A stretch of 64,000 nt of DNA from JABDKH01 sp963768565 (GTDB lineage Bacteria; Bacteroidota; Rhodothermia; Rhodothermales; JABDKH01), in contig CAVYIO010000034.1 in NCBI GenBank assembly GCA_963768565.1, positions 1 through 64,000 of the forward strand, in the 5' to 3' direction. Below the pieces are notes generated by a model, which worked only from the letters and a program-made list of their open reading frames with translations, did no database searches and was not told the origin of the DNA. Both the position numbers and the translations under genes were made by a program. Positions 1 to 10,772 of the stretch are shown piece by piece; position 1 is the first letter of the stretch; every line of letters begins with the position of its first letter.

Positions 1-298
1 AACCACAACGTATCGCTTCAAATCCGGCCGTACTAGCTAGTAGAACCTGAAATCGTATGGCGAGGCGTTCTAAAAAATATCCCCGATACGTCTGGACATA
101 GGGGATTCCCTGAAAGACACTACCCCGACGTGCATCGCAAGCACCGATGCAACCCCGAAATCACTCTGGAACCGTCCAGGATAGCGAATCTGGCCGCCTG
201 CGAACTGCCAGATCGCGCCATCATACCGTTGTCGAATCCGCTGACCGCGGCCCGTGCAAACCCAGCACCGGGCCTGCACGGGCGCGACTTGTACCCGC

Positions 299-1927
299 CT
301 ACCTGACGTGAAGCATGGTGCGCGAAATCTGAACGTGGTCCCCCACGAGACGGTAGACGTACAATCCCCCTGCCATGCCTTCGGCCTCCAGAACGACCTC
401 GTAGCTTCCGGGTGCCGTATGACCATCGACCAGGTCGGGATCCGGCGGCCAGGCAGGTCGAACACCTCGAGAGTGACGTGTTGGGCCGCCGGCAGTGCGA
501 AGCGAATCGTGGTCTCGCTTGTGAACGGGTTAGGATAGTTGGCCTGAAGCCTGAAGCTGACTTCGGGATTGTCGTCCTCCACGGTGGTGCCCGTGAAGTC
601 TCCGTACCTCTGCAGAAGACGCGACTCGTTGACCCACTGACCACCGTCCCAGATCTGGGTCGTGTTCTCGACGATCAACCCCTGGTCGTTGTACACGAAG
701 GTGCCCCGACTTTCATTGGTCCAGTCGCCCTGACCGCCGTTGGCAGCCGGGTCCCAGGTCCGGTCCAGGAATTCGACGAAGTCACCGTCCGTGGTCAGGG
801 TGACTACTTGCTGTTCTCGGTTTACCCAATCGCCCTGGCCGCCGTTGGCGGCCGGATCCCAATCCTGTTCTGTCTGCACCACCTCCGTCGCGTTCGTGCG
901 GGTTTGCACTTCCCGATCGCGATTGACCCAGGCGCCCTGGCCGCCGCTGGCCGCGGGATCCCAATCCTGCGCAGTCAAGATCATCTCAGTGGGATTCGAC
1001 GAGTCGGGACTGTAGGTGGTGACTTCCCGGTAGTCGTTCACCCAGTCGCCCTGGCCACTGTTCGCGGCCGGGTCCCACGTTGTTCAAGGTCCTGAGTCTC
1101 CTCCTCCGTTGCCGTCGTATAGTCCACAACCGAAGAGTCCAGTTTCCCCCACTCTCCGCTCGACTGGTTGTACGACTCGATAACCCGTCGTGTGGTGTTA
1201 CCGGCACCATCGTACTCAAACGTATAGCGAAGACTGAATCCGAAAGTGCCGGTCAGAAAACGGTTGACTCGAACACCCGCTGGACCACGCGGCCACCGTC
1301 GTACGTGTTCGTGCTGCGACTCCACAGGAAGTAGTTCGGCCGTATCCTCATCCCAGAACTCCGTGGTGCTCACGAGCGCGTTGCCCTGCCCGTCATAGGT
1401 GGAGCTGGTTCGCTGTGCCGGTTCCCAGCCACCCTGTCCCGCGTTTGCATCCGGATTCCAGCCTTCGTCGCGCCGCTCGGCAATGCGGTTCTGTTCATTG
1501 AGATCGTAAATCTGTCGGAAATTCGGAATCCAGTCCCCCACATCGCTATCCCACTCCTCGACCAGTTGCTCCGTGCTGAAGCCGGCGGCGTTCCGGCTGA
1601 ACGAGACCCGGCTGTCGTTCATCCAGTTCCTGCACCGCCGCCGGCGGCGATGTCCCAGGACTGGGCGATCTGCTCCGTCAGGAGGTACGCGGCTGCCTCG
1701 GCGGAAAGGAGGAAGTTCGGGCCTGCTTCGGACGGGCCCACAACGTCTCTGCCAAAATTTGGCGCCTTGACTTCGAAGCGCGCTACAAAAGGTCTCGCGC
1801 TCTGATGGCCTCGAGGTGGCGCTCCGACGAAAGGGTTTGTTCTTGTCGGACCTGCTGGCCGACAGCCGATTGTGCGACAAACGAGGAATACTGAGAAAGC
1901 AAGCAAGTAGTTGTATAAAGTCTTCAT
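299..1927 (-). CDS. Secreted repeat protein with T9SS sorting domain (frameshifted)
   Basis: Reconstructed by joining frames. The start is the Met at 1927, giving a signal peptide (MKTLYNYLLAFSVFL... AQSAVGQ). The body is built of units of about 35 residues, each with a core like WDPAANGGQGDWVN, and reads as a beta-rich extracellular repeat of unknown function, loosely like RHS/YD repeats. The C terminus carries a T9SS type A sorting domain: NYPNPFTSETTIRFALP, then VFDLPGRR, and in the shifted frame GGLYVYRLVGDHVQISRT ending HVR-stop at 299. The frame breaks in the signal peptide region, near 1630, near 1080 and near 440, and probably also around 1280-1330. T9SS clients are moved across the outer membrane and anchored or released, so a surface or extracellular role is inferred. 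Substrate and role are unknown. The breaks look like sequencing indels because every frame continues the same repeat pattern. Confidence 0.75.
720..1080 (-). repeat. Degenerate tandem DNA repeat inside the T9SS protein gene
   Basis: Four related blocks of about 40 bases recur at about 720-760, 825-868, 927-969 and 1041-1079, spaced 102-113 bases apart. Each contains a form of CGCCCTGGCCGCCGTTGG followed by CCGGATCCCA. They encode the WDPAANGGQGDW core of successive protein repeats on the minus strand. The blocks are similar enough to support unit gain or loss by slippage or recombination. Confidence 0.8.
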
Positions 1928-2475
1928 GGCGAATCTGGGGCAAGTGCGTAGATGCAGAATCCTGGAGCGTAACATCTACATAAGCGCAGACGGGACCTGA
2001 AGCCGGACACCTGCCTCCAAATAATTCAAAAGAGGGCGGAGCCGTGTTGACACACCGGTGTCAGGACCTGCAGGAGACCCGTCACTGTGGCAGAGAAGAA
2101 CTCCCTGCGACGCCCGGCCTGCGCGTTGGTGCTATTCCATTCAGTCCGCAAGTCCGTCGACGAAGCGACTGAACATCGCGCCATCACGTAACGGCGCACC
2201 ATGGCCAAAGCAGATTCATTCCGGGCGTAGAGCAGCAAGATTCCCGGCAGAGTCACTATTGGCTTTCGGGTCACGTGTGACGATGTCAAAAGGTTCAGCC
2301 AGATCCCTTCGCAACGTCACTGGATTCCGAAATAATAGAACATCCCCGAAAATGAAAACTCGATCATACTTTCTCCAGAAGGCGAGATCAAGTCCGGGGC
2401 GACCGTTCTACCTGCATCGACATCCCTCTGCCGTGCGGGCCTGACCAGCAGTCCGCGCGATCGGCTAACGACTAC
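1928..2475. other. Intergenic stretch without a supported gene
   Basis: The only open frames here (about 87 codons leftward, about 128 rightward) are low complexity and lack a recognisable start context or family pattern. One short inverted repeat is visible at 2048-2063 (TGACAC, four bases, GTGTCA), about 120 bases upstream of the T9SS gene start. It could be an operator but nothing else supports that. No RNA gene was recognised. Confidence 0.5.
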
Positions 2476-2793
2476 TCATCCTCGATCTGTCACGGCCGTG
2501 CCGTATGCCAGCATTTCCGCAGCGCCCGCCATCACGACCGAAGTCGCCACACGCACCGAAACCACAGCGTTCGCACCCAGGCCGACGGCGTCTTCCATCA
2601 TCCTCTCCAGAGCCTGCTCGCGGCTCTCCTCAAGCAGCGCCGCGTACGCACGAATCTCACCGCCGACAAGATTCTTTAGCAACGCCCCGATATCGTTCCC
2701 AAGATGTCGTGCCCGGATTGTGTTGCCACGGACCAATCCGTGCGTCACAACGATCCGCTTCCCAGTGATCGTGGGCGTCGTTACAATCATCAT
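2476..2793 (-). CDS. YbjQ/UPF0145 family protein
   Basis: A 105-residue protein matching the whole YbjQ (UPF0145) fold: an N-terminal strand segment TTPTITGKRIVVTHGLVRGNT, a central helical part with EESREQALERMMEDA, then GANAVVSVRVATS and a short C-terminal strand. The family forms small homo-oligomers (a pentameric ring in known structures) and is often called a putative heavy-metal-binding domain; its physiological role is not established. Length and start fit the family exactly. The gene stands alone between a long intergenic stretch and the DinB-like gene, and has an upstream GAGGT-like ribosome site. Confidence 0.9.
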   Translation of the reverse strand: MMIVTTPTITGKRIVVTHGLVRGNTIRARHLGNDIGALLKNLVGGEIRAYAALLEESREQALERMMEDAVGLGANAVVSVRVATSVVMAGAAEMLAYGTAVTDRG

Positions 2794-2950
2794 AGCTCTA
2801 CCTCCTTAACCGGCAGTCTGCCTCTGAACAGCATGCGGTACTTCCCGGCCACCTGTCCGTCTTTCTCTCCGTGAAGCCACCGCAGGTCTGACGGAATCCC
2901 GTAGCATCAAAGCTGCGGGAATCACGCGAAACACTGTTCGTAGTTTAGAA

Positions 2951-3553
2951 TCAGTCTCCAACAGGGACGGGCGGAATGCTCCACGGAGGGACCAAGCCAT
3001 TGGCCCGCGAATACGCAACGAGCTGCCCGAGATGCTCGTGCAGATGAGTCGCCATGAAGATGCAAAAACCACGCACGGTCATCGTCTGACCGAACGCGTT
3101 CATTTCTTCGTCCATGCGATCTGCAGAAATCCCCGCTAGCGCTGCTCGCACGTGGTTGAACGATGCTTCCATCGCGGCCCCGACTTCGTCCCGATCACTC
3201 GTGGCCTCGTACTCGTCTAGCCCGACGGGACCCTGCGGACCCATCGTGACCGGAAAGTTCTCCGGCAGCGTCGCACCCAGCAAGGTCGGAAGAAAAAAAT
3301 TGGAGATGGCGATATGCATCAAGACCTCACTGGTTGACCGTACGCCTTCCATAGGACGCCACGCCCACTGCTCGTCGTTCATCGCGTCGGCAAGCGCCGT
3401 GACTTTTCCTTCGGCGCCACTGATGAGTCCGATCACCTCGGCGTTGGCTGACACTACAGGAACGGACTCGCTCTGCGCTGCAGCCGGTATTGCCGATGCG
3501 GCTAGAACCAGCGCAAGACAAAGCGGAAGAACGAATGAGTTGCGATGTGTCAT
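2951..3553 (-). CDS. Exported DinB-like protein
   Basis: The start at 3553 (MTHRNSFVLPLCL) is preferred over the longer frame because GGGGAG lies just upstream and it opens a clean signal peptide cut near AAAQS. The mature part is a four-helix DinB/YfiT-like fold: a helix with LMHIAISNFF supplies one candidate metal His, and HLHEHLGQLVAYSR near residue 185 supplies the usual C-terminal His pair. DinB-family proteins bind a metal through three His residues; many act as thiol-dependent transferases, but this one's substrate is unknown. Export to the periplasm is inferred from the signal peptide. It may be co-transcribed with the YbjQ gene 157 bases downstream. Confidence 0.85.
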   Translation of the reverse strand: MTHRNSFVLPLCLALVLAASAIPAAAQSESVPVVSANAEVIGLISGAEGKVTALADAMNDEQWAWRPMEGVRSTSEVLMHIAISNFFLPTLLGATLPENFPVTMGPQGPVGLDEYEATSDRDEVGAAMEASFNHVRAALAGISADRMDEEMNAFGQTMTVRGFCIFMATHLHEHLGQLVAYSRANGLVPPWSIPPVPVGD

Positions 3554-3691
3554 ACTGGTACTCCCCGAAAGTTCTGGAAACGGATTGATTGATGGTGAGA
3601 GCATACGAATTTCGATCCGGACACCCATCAGAAATCAGCCGCACGATTGGCGACTGATCGGCCACGACTCGCGAGCGACGCCGCCCGCTGG

Positions 3692-4483
3692 CTAGGCTTC
3701 CATCGGTAAGTACTTGATGACGTTCAGCATTCCCCCGGTGGGATCCTGTACCATTGAGAAACGCCCCACCTTCGGAATGTCAGTCGGCGGTACGATGATC
3801 GTTCCTCCTGCGGCGGACGCGGCGGCGGACGCGGCATCGGCGTCATTGACTGTTACGTACGCGCCCCAGTGCGGCGGCGTGCCCGGTGCGAAGATCGCCA
3901 TAATCCCGCCTACGCCTGCGCCGGCTACCTTGATGGAGTTGTACGGTCCGGACGGCATCTGCTCCTCCACGATTTCCCAGCCAAGCAGCGCCCCATAGAA
4001 CTTGGCTGCGGCATCGGGATCCGTTGTCTGCAACTGAAACCAGCTGAAGGCGCCGTGCGTCACGAACGATTTCGCAAAGTCCATCTCCGGCATGTCATCA
4101 CCCTGGGACATGGCCTCGTATTTGATGACGTGAAAGAACGCGCCCTGCGGATCAAGAAGGCCGCAAAATCGGCCGACCGTCGGGATGTCCATGGCCGGTA
4201 CCTGGATACTGCCGCCAAGCTCAACGGCTCGCTCGGCAACCGCGTCCACGTCATCCACGGTGATATAGTGGACCCAGGCCGTCGGAAGGCCCGGCTCTGG
4301 TAGCGCCATGATCCCGGCAGCGGGAGTCTTCCCGATCTGCTGCAGGTGATAGTCACCCTGAGGCATGGGCATGACATTGTCCGTCCAGCCAAGGACGGCG
4401 CCATAGAAATTCACCGCAGACCCGGGATCCGCCGTCATCAGCTCGGACCAACTGAACGCACCGTGAGTGATAGACTGATTCAT
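3692..4483 (-). CDS. Two-domain VOC (glyoxalase/bleomycin-resistance) protein
   Basis: 263 residues made of two tandem vicinal-oxygen-chelate domains, about residues 1-130 and 140-262. The halves are recognisably duplicated: HGAFSWSELMTADPGSAVNFYGAVLGW and HGAFSWFQLQTTDPDAAAKFYGALLGW, each ending in VGRF...DPxG and VIKY. The family includes glyoxalases, dioxygenases and small-molecule binding proteins (the CFP30B/hydroxylase-associated type has this two-domain form). No catalytic activity can be assigned. No signal peptide, so cytoplasmic. It is transcribed leftward and appears monocistronic. Confidence 0.88.
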   Translation of the reverse strand: MNQSITHGAFSWSELMTADPGSAVNFYGAVLGWTDNVMPMPQGDYHLQQIGKTPAAGIMALPEPGLPTAWVHYITVDDVDAVAERAVELGGSIQVPAMDIPTVGRFCGLLDPQGAFFHVIKYEAMSQGDDMPEMDFAKSFVTHGAFSWFQLQTTDPDAAAKFYGALLGWEIVEEQMPSGPYNSIKVAGAGVGGIMAIFAPGTPPHWGAYVTVNDADAASAAASAAGGTIIVPPTDIPKVGRFSMVQDPTGGMLNVIKYLPMEA

Positions 4484-4734
4484 CGAACTTCACCAAATAG
4501 ATTATTACTGTAACCGTCCGTCCTGCACAACCCTGAGGCGAAGGTAGGAATCGAGATATATATGTGCAAGATGTGTGATGTCGGGTTTCCTGCCGCCCGA
4601 CTCTCCGAACGGAACGCCGTGGAAACAAACGCCTCCAGTCGAGCCTGTGCGTTCGAATGACGCGCGGCGGAAGCCGGCCGGCTCGGCACTTCAGTCACGC
4701 GCGCCGACCTGACGAGCCAGTCTTTCAACCACTC

Positions 4735-5083
4735 TCAGCGTCGCGTCTCACCCGGCGCCGCGCCTCCTCCACAAGTAGCTTGCGTTCTCTTGCGATAGAT
4801 CTTCCAGATTCCCAACGCCACTTCGCTGGTATGATCGCCCGGAATGGCCTCGAGAAGATCTCGACCGTGCGGTCGCAAGATGATCCTGTCTTTGAAGGAG
4901 CCCTTTCTCCAGACGCACTTCCGCCAGTGCGCCTGGCTCGACCTCGATCGTCGAGCGATCCTTGTCGAACTCCCCCAGAAGCGCATTCTCGATGTCGATG
5001 ACAAGAAACCTGTCCGTCAGATAAATGGATCCTGCGATCTCTCGCAGCCCGATATCCGGAAGCATGAAGGGTATTGGGGTCAT
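4735..5083 (-). CDS. Hypothetical protein (frameshifted)
   Basis: Two frames join into one protein of about 115 residues. From a Met at 5083 the first frame reads MTPIPFMLPDIGLREIAG, then SIYLTDRFLVIDIENALLG and up to EVRLEKG. Near 4910 it passes to a frame reading FKDRIILRPHGRDLLEAIPG, then EVALGIWKIYRKR, and stops at 4735. The alternating hydrophobic pattern suggests a beta-rich cytoplasmic domain; no family was recognised. The start could lie further upstream (frame open to 5182). It sits just downstream of the MFS transporter gene on the same strand. Confidence 0.5.
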
Positions 5084-5230
5084 CGGTGCCAGTGAAATTT
5101 GGACGGCGTGATCCTGAGTAATGTTACGCGTTCTCGCTGCCCCGGCCCAATCGGACTTCCAGCCCGGGAGATGACTGACCACACCATCACTAGCTGATTC
5201 TCCTCGAAGTGGTACGCGGCCTCGCGACCG

Positions 5231-6713
5231 CTAGTTTGACTTCCGCGGCTCTCGTGGTAGATCCGCCTCCGACTCCTTCTCCATTTGCACGAGGGCATCT
5301 TCAAGCGATCGATCATCGTCACTGGCCTCGGCCACGCGATGCAACAGAGGATCGAAGCCCTGAGTGCTGTTGGAGGTTCGAAACGCGTCGGCTATCAGAT
5401 ACATCACGCGGAGCCTCGGTTTCACCGCCGGATCCGGTAGCCGCTGCAGCAATCCCCACGAGCCAAGTCGAAGCCCGAAACTGATGAGAAAAAGCGTCGG
5501 CAGACTGGAAATCCAGACGCCGTCGAGGAACTGAAGGTCGTCGAGCAGTCCGTCTGCCAGGAGGCCCCCGATGAGTGGGCCGGCAGCGCCTGCGACTCCA
5601 CTTACAGCCGCCTGCGTGGCGAAGTACGACGACTTGCCGACATCCGGAGCCAGCAGCATCATCAGGTTGCCGCTCGCCAGTTGATATCCACCCCACGTGA
5701 AGCCTCCGACAATGTGGATCAGGTAGATGAGATAGAAACCGGCACCCGAACTCGACACGAACAGCCACCAGAACGGTTGCAGTACAACGACCAGCGTCGT
5801 CAGCCGCATGATCTGGAAGTGACCGTACCGATCGCTCATTCGCCCCCAGAAGCGCTGACCTAGCAGGTTGGAGATTGTCGCGAGTGCGGTCACGATCATG
5901 ACGAGGCCGAAATCAATCCGCAGATCGCGGATCATATAGACCGCAAAGAACGGGCTGGCGATGTGCACGGCCAGGCCCCATGTCATTCCGAATTGAACGT
6001 AGCGGCGGAACGCCGGGCTCGCCAGAGGCGCCGAAAACCGATCCCGCAGCCGAGCGGTGGAAACACGTTCCGGAAACGGTTCGGGCTGCTGCGTCAGAAC
6101 GTAGATACTGATCAGGCGGAACAGCATCGCCAGCACGATCACCGCGCCAAAACTCCACACCTCGTTCCCGCCAAGGCGCGCGATGAACTGCCCGGCGCCA
6201 ACGGAGACGACAGCGCCAAAGGCATTGCAGATGAAGTTGCGATATCCGAAGTAGCGCCCCCGCAGGGCCGGTGGCACCAGATCACTCATCCAGCTCGTCC
6301 ACGACACTCCGACGAACGCGTTCGCCACCTGCTGCACGGCAAGTACGGCGATGAGGGCGAAGATTGCACGCTGTGGAGGAAGCAAAGCGACACACACCAG
6401 CGTCACTCCCAGAGAAGTGCATCAAGCGGGTAGCGCTGACCGTCGTCACGGGCTTGCGCCACCCGTTGCGCCTCTGAATGAGCTGGGCACCAAGCGGCTG
6501 GAGGAGTCCACCTGCCAGCGGCAGCATGGACACGAGTCCGATCTGCGCGGTCGTCGCACCGAGCGCCAGAAAAAACCCGATGAGAATCGGACCCGACGTC
6601 AGATTGATGTAGGGCACCGCGAAAATCCCGTCGAGTATGCTGTATCGCATACCACTCCGAATGACGGAACTGTCAACCCTGCCTGAGATGGGGATGAGAC
6701 GGGGGCGGCGCAT
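5231..6713 (-). CDS. MFS transporter (frameshifted)
   Basis: A major facilitator superfamily permease read through one frame break near 6405-6425. The N-terminal frame gives PILIGFFLALGATTAQIGL, MLPLAGGLLQPLGAQLIQRR; the second frame supplies the remaining ten or so helices, including WMSDLVPPALRGRYFGYRNF, a good match to the MFS loop 2-3 motif region, and GRMSDRYGHFQIMR in the second half. A soluble acidic tail of about 60 residues follows. The start may be 6713 or the Met at 6650 (MRYSILDGIFAVPYI). It follows the fucosidase gene closely on the same strand and could import the released sugar or an oligosaccharide; that link is inference from position only. Confidence 0.8.
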
Positions 6714-8331
6714 GACGTGCTGAGGGAGAAAGCAATCGGCCGCAATTGACGAACGGCACAGTCAGAAAGTTGCAGGGGCAGACCTGACTTATCTCCGCCG
6801 CCCGTATGCCGCCCGCGCGGCAATTCGTCGGTGACCCTTCAGGTGCATTCAAACGCTCTTCGAACAACGACGGCACCGATGGGACTCCGCTCGGTCGCGA
6901 ACCCCCGGCCGGCCAGGTCCTAGCCCTGTGCAGTTCAACGTTCACGACCGTGTCCACGTCGCTTCGGGCGCTCACAGGCAATCTCAACACGAGGTTACCG
7001 TTCGAATGACGCGTGACCGAGACCTCCGCATCTCCATCCAGAAGGTGCGCGCCGTCTACGGTCAGGTCTCGCGTGCCCGGGAGCTCCAGCATTTCGGACG
7101 CCTCTGAATCAAGAACGTGAACGTAGACCGTCCATCCCTTCTGCGTCGAAACTCCCCACGGCTGCTCGGGCATCGGGCCAACGCGTGTCCCGTAGATCGA
7201 CACCCCATGATGATCCAGCCATCGACCCATCGCACGAAGGCGTTCCTGAAACTCCGGCTGGATGGTGCCGCGCGGAGTCGGACCCACATTGAGCAGAAGA
7301 TTGGCGTTTCGACCGGCCGACCGCACGAGATAGCCTACCAGCTCCCGGTGACTCTTGAATCCCATGTCCGTCTCATGGTAGCCCCAGGATCCGTTGATCG
7401 TGTCACATGATTCCAGCGGAAGCGGACTCACAACGGTCGTGTTGAAACCGGCCGTATTCGTCCCGGGCAGATCGCGCTCAAAGATCTGAACGTCCTCGCC
7501 CGGGAATGGCGACACATGATGATTGTTGCTGATGATTGCCTGCGGCTGCAATCGGTTGATCAGCTCGTACGTCTCGCGGAGCTTCCAGTCGACCTGCGTC
7601 GCCTTCGCCGGAGCGTCGGGTTGACCCATCCCGTTGAGCTGCTGGTCCCACCAGCCGTCGAACCAGAAGCCACCGAGCTTGCCGTACCCGGTAGCCAGCT
7701 CCTGAATCTGCGCGTTCATGAACTCGAGGTAGGCGTCGAAGTCGCCCGAGTCGCGGCGTCCCGAATGCAGCCCTGTCCTACCGCGCGGAAAGTAGTCAGG
7801 GTGGCGCCAGTCCAGATGCGAGTGGTAGAAGAAGAGCTTGAGCCCCTCCTGCTCGCACGCGTCGGCAAGCATCCTCAAGACGTCCTGCCCGTACGGCGTC
7901 GCATTGACGATGTTGAAATCACCAACGGCCGAGTCCCACATCGCGAAGCCATCGTGATGTTTTGACGTTATGGTGATGTACCGCATACCCGCCTCCCGGG
8001 CCAGACGCGCCCACGCGACCGCATCAAATTCGGACGGGTTGAACCGGGCCGGTAGCTGCGAATACTCGGCCGCCGTAATGCGGTCGTTGTTCATGACCCA
8101 CTCGCCTTTCCCGAGGACGCTGTAGACGCCCCAGTGGATGAACATTCCGAACCGGGCATCCTGAAACCACTGACGCGATTGCGCACGTTGCATCGCCGGG
8201 TCGGGACGTGGATCACGACTTGTTGCGCTGTGATGCGCGCCGGCTACTGAGTCCGGGGATAATCCCGCGCCCACGAGTGGCAGCGCGGCGGCACCCTTCG
8301 CGATGCCTGATACAAAGGATCGTCGCTTCAT
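6673..8331 (-). CDS. GH29 alpha-L-fucosidase, exported
   Basis: The N terminus MKRRSFVSGIAKGAAALP is a Tat-like signal peptide. The catalytic barrel follows: WFQDARFGMFIHWGVYSV, YITITSKHHDGFAMW, and GGFWFDGWWDQQ, whose Asp in WFDG is the expected GH29 nucleophile. The enzyme removes alpha-L-fucose from glycans in the periplasm or outside the cell, with retention. After NVELHR the remaining 80 or so residues are Pro/Arg/Ser-rich and unlike the family. A single-base shift there gives an immediate stop at 6920 and a protein of normal GH29 length, so the true end is probably 6920 and the apparent overlap with the MFS gene is then false. Position suggests a small fucoside-use unit. Confidence 0.88.
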   Translation of the reverse strand: MKRRSFVSGIAKGAAALPLVGAGLSPDSVAGAHHSATSRDPRPDPAMQRAQSRQWFQDARFGMFIHWGVYSVLGKGEWVMNNDRITAAEYSQLPARFNPSEFDAVAWARLAREAGMRYITITSKHHDGFAMWDSAVGDFNIVNATPYGQDVLRMLADACEQEGLKLFFYHSHLDWRHPDYFPRGRTGLHSGRRDSGDFDAYLEFMNAQIQELATGYGKLGGFWFDGWWDQQLNGMGQPDAPAKATQVDWKLRETYELINRLQPQAIISNNHHVSPFPGEDVQIFERDLPGTNTAGFNTTVVSPLPLESCDTINGSWGYHETDMGFKSHRELVGYLVRSAGRNANLLLNVGPTPRGTIQPEFQERLRAMGRWLDHHGVSIYGTRVGPMPEQPWGVSTQKGWTVYVHVLDSEASEMLELPGTRDLTVDGAHLLDGDAEVSVTRHSNGNLVLRLPVSARSDVDTVVNVELHRARTWPAGGSRPSGVPSVPSLFEERLNAPEGSPTNCRAGGIRAAEISQVCPCNFLTVPFVNCGRLLSPSARHAPPPSHPHLRQG

Positions 8332-8579
8332 GTCATCGGCGCAGATTGCTGAGGAAGATCAGGAACGTGGCGGATTAACAGGGCAACTGCTGTCGCCGGG
8401 CATCGAACATTTCTCGCGGCACATGCCCGTCACGGATTATCCTCGCTAGCGACGCGTCAAACCGTGAAATGCGACCGGAGCGGCCACTCTTCAGACGCAC
8501 CCTGCCGGAACAGTCCGCCAGGAGACAACAATGTCGGTATCCATGTGCTGGAATCTCAAGATTCGACAGTGAGCGCTGT

Positions 8580-10624
8580 TCATCGCTGCTCACGTGGCGC
8601 CTTCGCCACCGTTCGAAACAAATCGGCAGACTTCACGAAATTGTCCGCCAGACCGAACAGCACGAGACGGTCTCCCGGCTCCACACGGAAACTTCCCGCG
8701 GGACCGGCCTGTGTCTTTCCGCCACGTCGGATCGCTATCACGGTGAGTCCGTACGTCCGGGCGCAGCTCCAACTCTGCGAGCGTCTTTCCTGCCGCCGGA
8801 GCGCCTTCGCGCACTGCTACCGCTCGCGTATGCAGCCCTTCCTCGTCGAGGCCTTGAAGTACCATCAGGTGCGCTTCCTGGATGCTGCCGCGAATAATCG
8901 AATAGTCACTCGCACGCAGTGTTCGAATGTGCTCGTCGATCTCTGTCGGATGAAATCATGTACGCACCGAGGACGTGTGAGAATACACGAACCGTCGTCT
9001 CCATCTCCTCGGGAACTACCACGTCGGCACCAAGCTCGTGCAGATCATCAATGTCGCGAAGGAATCTCGTGCGGACGATGATCTGCAGGGTCGGATTCAG
9101 GTGCCGCGCAATCTGCGTGACGCGCGGCGCCGTCCGTGTGTCGTGTGTGATCACGACGCAGAGCTTGGCAAAATGAACACCCGCCTTCTCCAGAATATGA
9201 GGCCGGGCCGCGTCTCCGTAAATCGCTGGTACGCCCTGCTCATCCAGAATCGCAATGGCTCTGGGATTCATCTCCACCACCACGAACGGGATACCGGAAT
9301 CGCGCAGGACCTGCACGAGCCGCTGTCCACCGGGGCCGTAACCGACGACGATCACGTGGTCCTCAAGCGCCGGCACAGCCCCTTCGGACTGATCGGCACG
9401 GTCCGCGCCCATCCGGCCCAGCCGTGTGCGCCCCAGCCAGTCCGCAATCGGCGGAGCAATCTGCATAAAGAACGGCGTGAGGAGCATGAGCAAAACCGTC
9501 ACCGCGATGAAGGTCTGCTCACCTGTTTCACCTAGGCCCACCGGCGACAGCCCGTTCGCCCGACCGGCACGCTCAAGCACAAAAGAGAACTCACCGATCT
9601 GTGCGAGCGCGAGAGCCGAGATCGCCACTGTCCCAATGGGCAGACCAAGTGCCAACACACCGCCGGCCGTGGTCGCGATCTTTAGCACGATGATCACACC
9701 CGTCACACCCAGAACAAGGAGCGGATTCTCGATGACAAAATTGATGTCGAGCAGCATCCCTACCGAGACGAAGAAGACGGCATTGAAGACCGTTCGGAGA
9801 GGCAATACTTCGCTGAGAGCCTGTTCCGCGTAGCGACTTTCACTGACGACGAGCCCGGCCAGAAAAGCGCCCAGAGCAAGACTCAGTCCAACCAGGCTCG
9901 ATGCGGCCGCCGTCCCAAAGCAGATCGCCACGACGGCCAGCAAGAACAATTCGCTCCTGCGCGTCTTGACGATCTTCTCTAGAATCCACGGAACCACGCG
10001 CCGCGCAAGAACAACTACGACGGCGATCACCAACAGCGCCCGACCCAACGCCACCAACAGATCGATCGCAGTGCCACCGGTACCCGCAAGTATCGGGACC
10101 AGCAGGACCATCACGACGATGGCGAGATCCTGAAAGATGAGTATCGCGAGCGACATCCTGCCTGACGACGTCTCGATCTCATTCCGCTCTCCAAGAAGCC
10201 CGAGTACGATGGCCGTTGAGCTGAGCGCCACCAGACAACCGGTGTAGACGCCCGCCTGCCACGACACGCCGAACATCGCGAGAAAGATCGTCACGAGACC
10301 GATCGTAAGCCCGACCTGTATTCCTCCGCCCACAAATATCGCGCGGCTGATCCTGGCCAGATGGTCAAGACTGAACTCGACGCCAATCGTGAAGAGGAGC
10401 AGGATCACACCCACTTCAGCGAGGATGTCGACCAGTTCCTGATCGTAAACGAGCCCCAGTGCATTCGGTCCGATGATCACGCCCGCAATCAGGAACCCTG
10501 CGATAGGTACAAGTCGAAGACGGTAGCAGATGTACGCGATCGCGACCGCCGCGACGAACAGCGCCACCATCTCGTTCAAAAAGGGAAGTGCTACCGCAAG
10601 TACCGGCATGGCCGTCGCTCTCAT
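8580..10624 (-). CDS. KefB/KefC-type monovalent cation:proton antiporter with RCK domains (frameshifted)
   Basis: CPA2-family antiporter. Twelve or so hydrophobic helices (residues 10-395) include GFLIAGVIIGPNALGL, ALSSTAIVLGLL and LAQIGEFSFVL. An RCK_N (TrkA-N) domain follows with the nucleotide-binding motif HVIVVGYGPGGQRLVQVLR. Two frame breaks, near 8935 and near 8760, hide the C terminus. Joined, they give MVLQGLDEEGLHTRAV, then RTYGLTVIAIRRGGK and FRVEPGDRLVLFGLADN, a TrkA-C domain ending at 8580. The protein exports K+ or Na+ against H+ across the inner membrane, gated by the RCK module. About 680 residues, normal for KefB/C-like proteins with both RCK parts. Confidence 0.9.
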
Positions 10625-10710
10625 CCAGGGCGAGTAAACCTGAAGTCCCGCCGACTACGCCGTGCTATTGAGACACCGCGGTCGACAGCTCTGGGAAGTC
10701 ACAGTATACG

Positions 10711-10742
10711 CAGCCCGCCACACGCACAGCGCGAGCGGGCTG
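10711..10742 (-). terminator. Possible hairpin terminator after the ScyD-like gene
   Basis: CAGCCCGC at 10711-10718 pairs with GCGGGCTG at 10735-10742, an 8-bp GC-rich stem with a 16-base loop. It lies between the stop of the ScyD-like gene and the antiporter start. No T-run follows on the minus strand, so it may be only a pausing or stability hairpin. Confidence 0.3.
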
Positions 10743-10772
10743 TAAACTTTGAGTGTATCCGTATGCGACGAC

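Noticed and set aside
412..1095. 227-codon rightward frame
   Set aside because: It is the antisense of the repeat-rich T9SS gene; its apparent repeats mirror the minus-strand units, and it lacks a start context.
1928..2475. Possible small genes on either strand
   Set aside because: Neither frame has a ribosome site, a recognisable fold pattern or motif; treated as intergenic.
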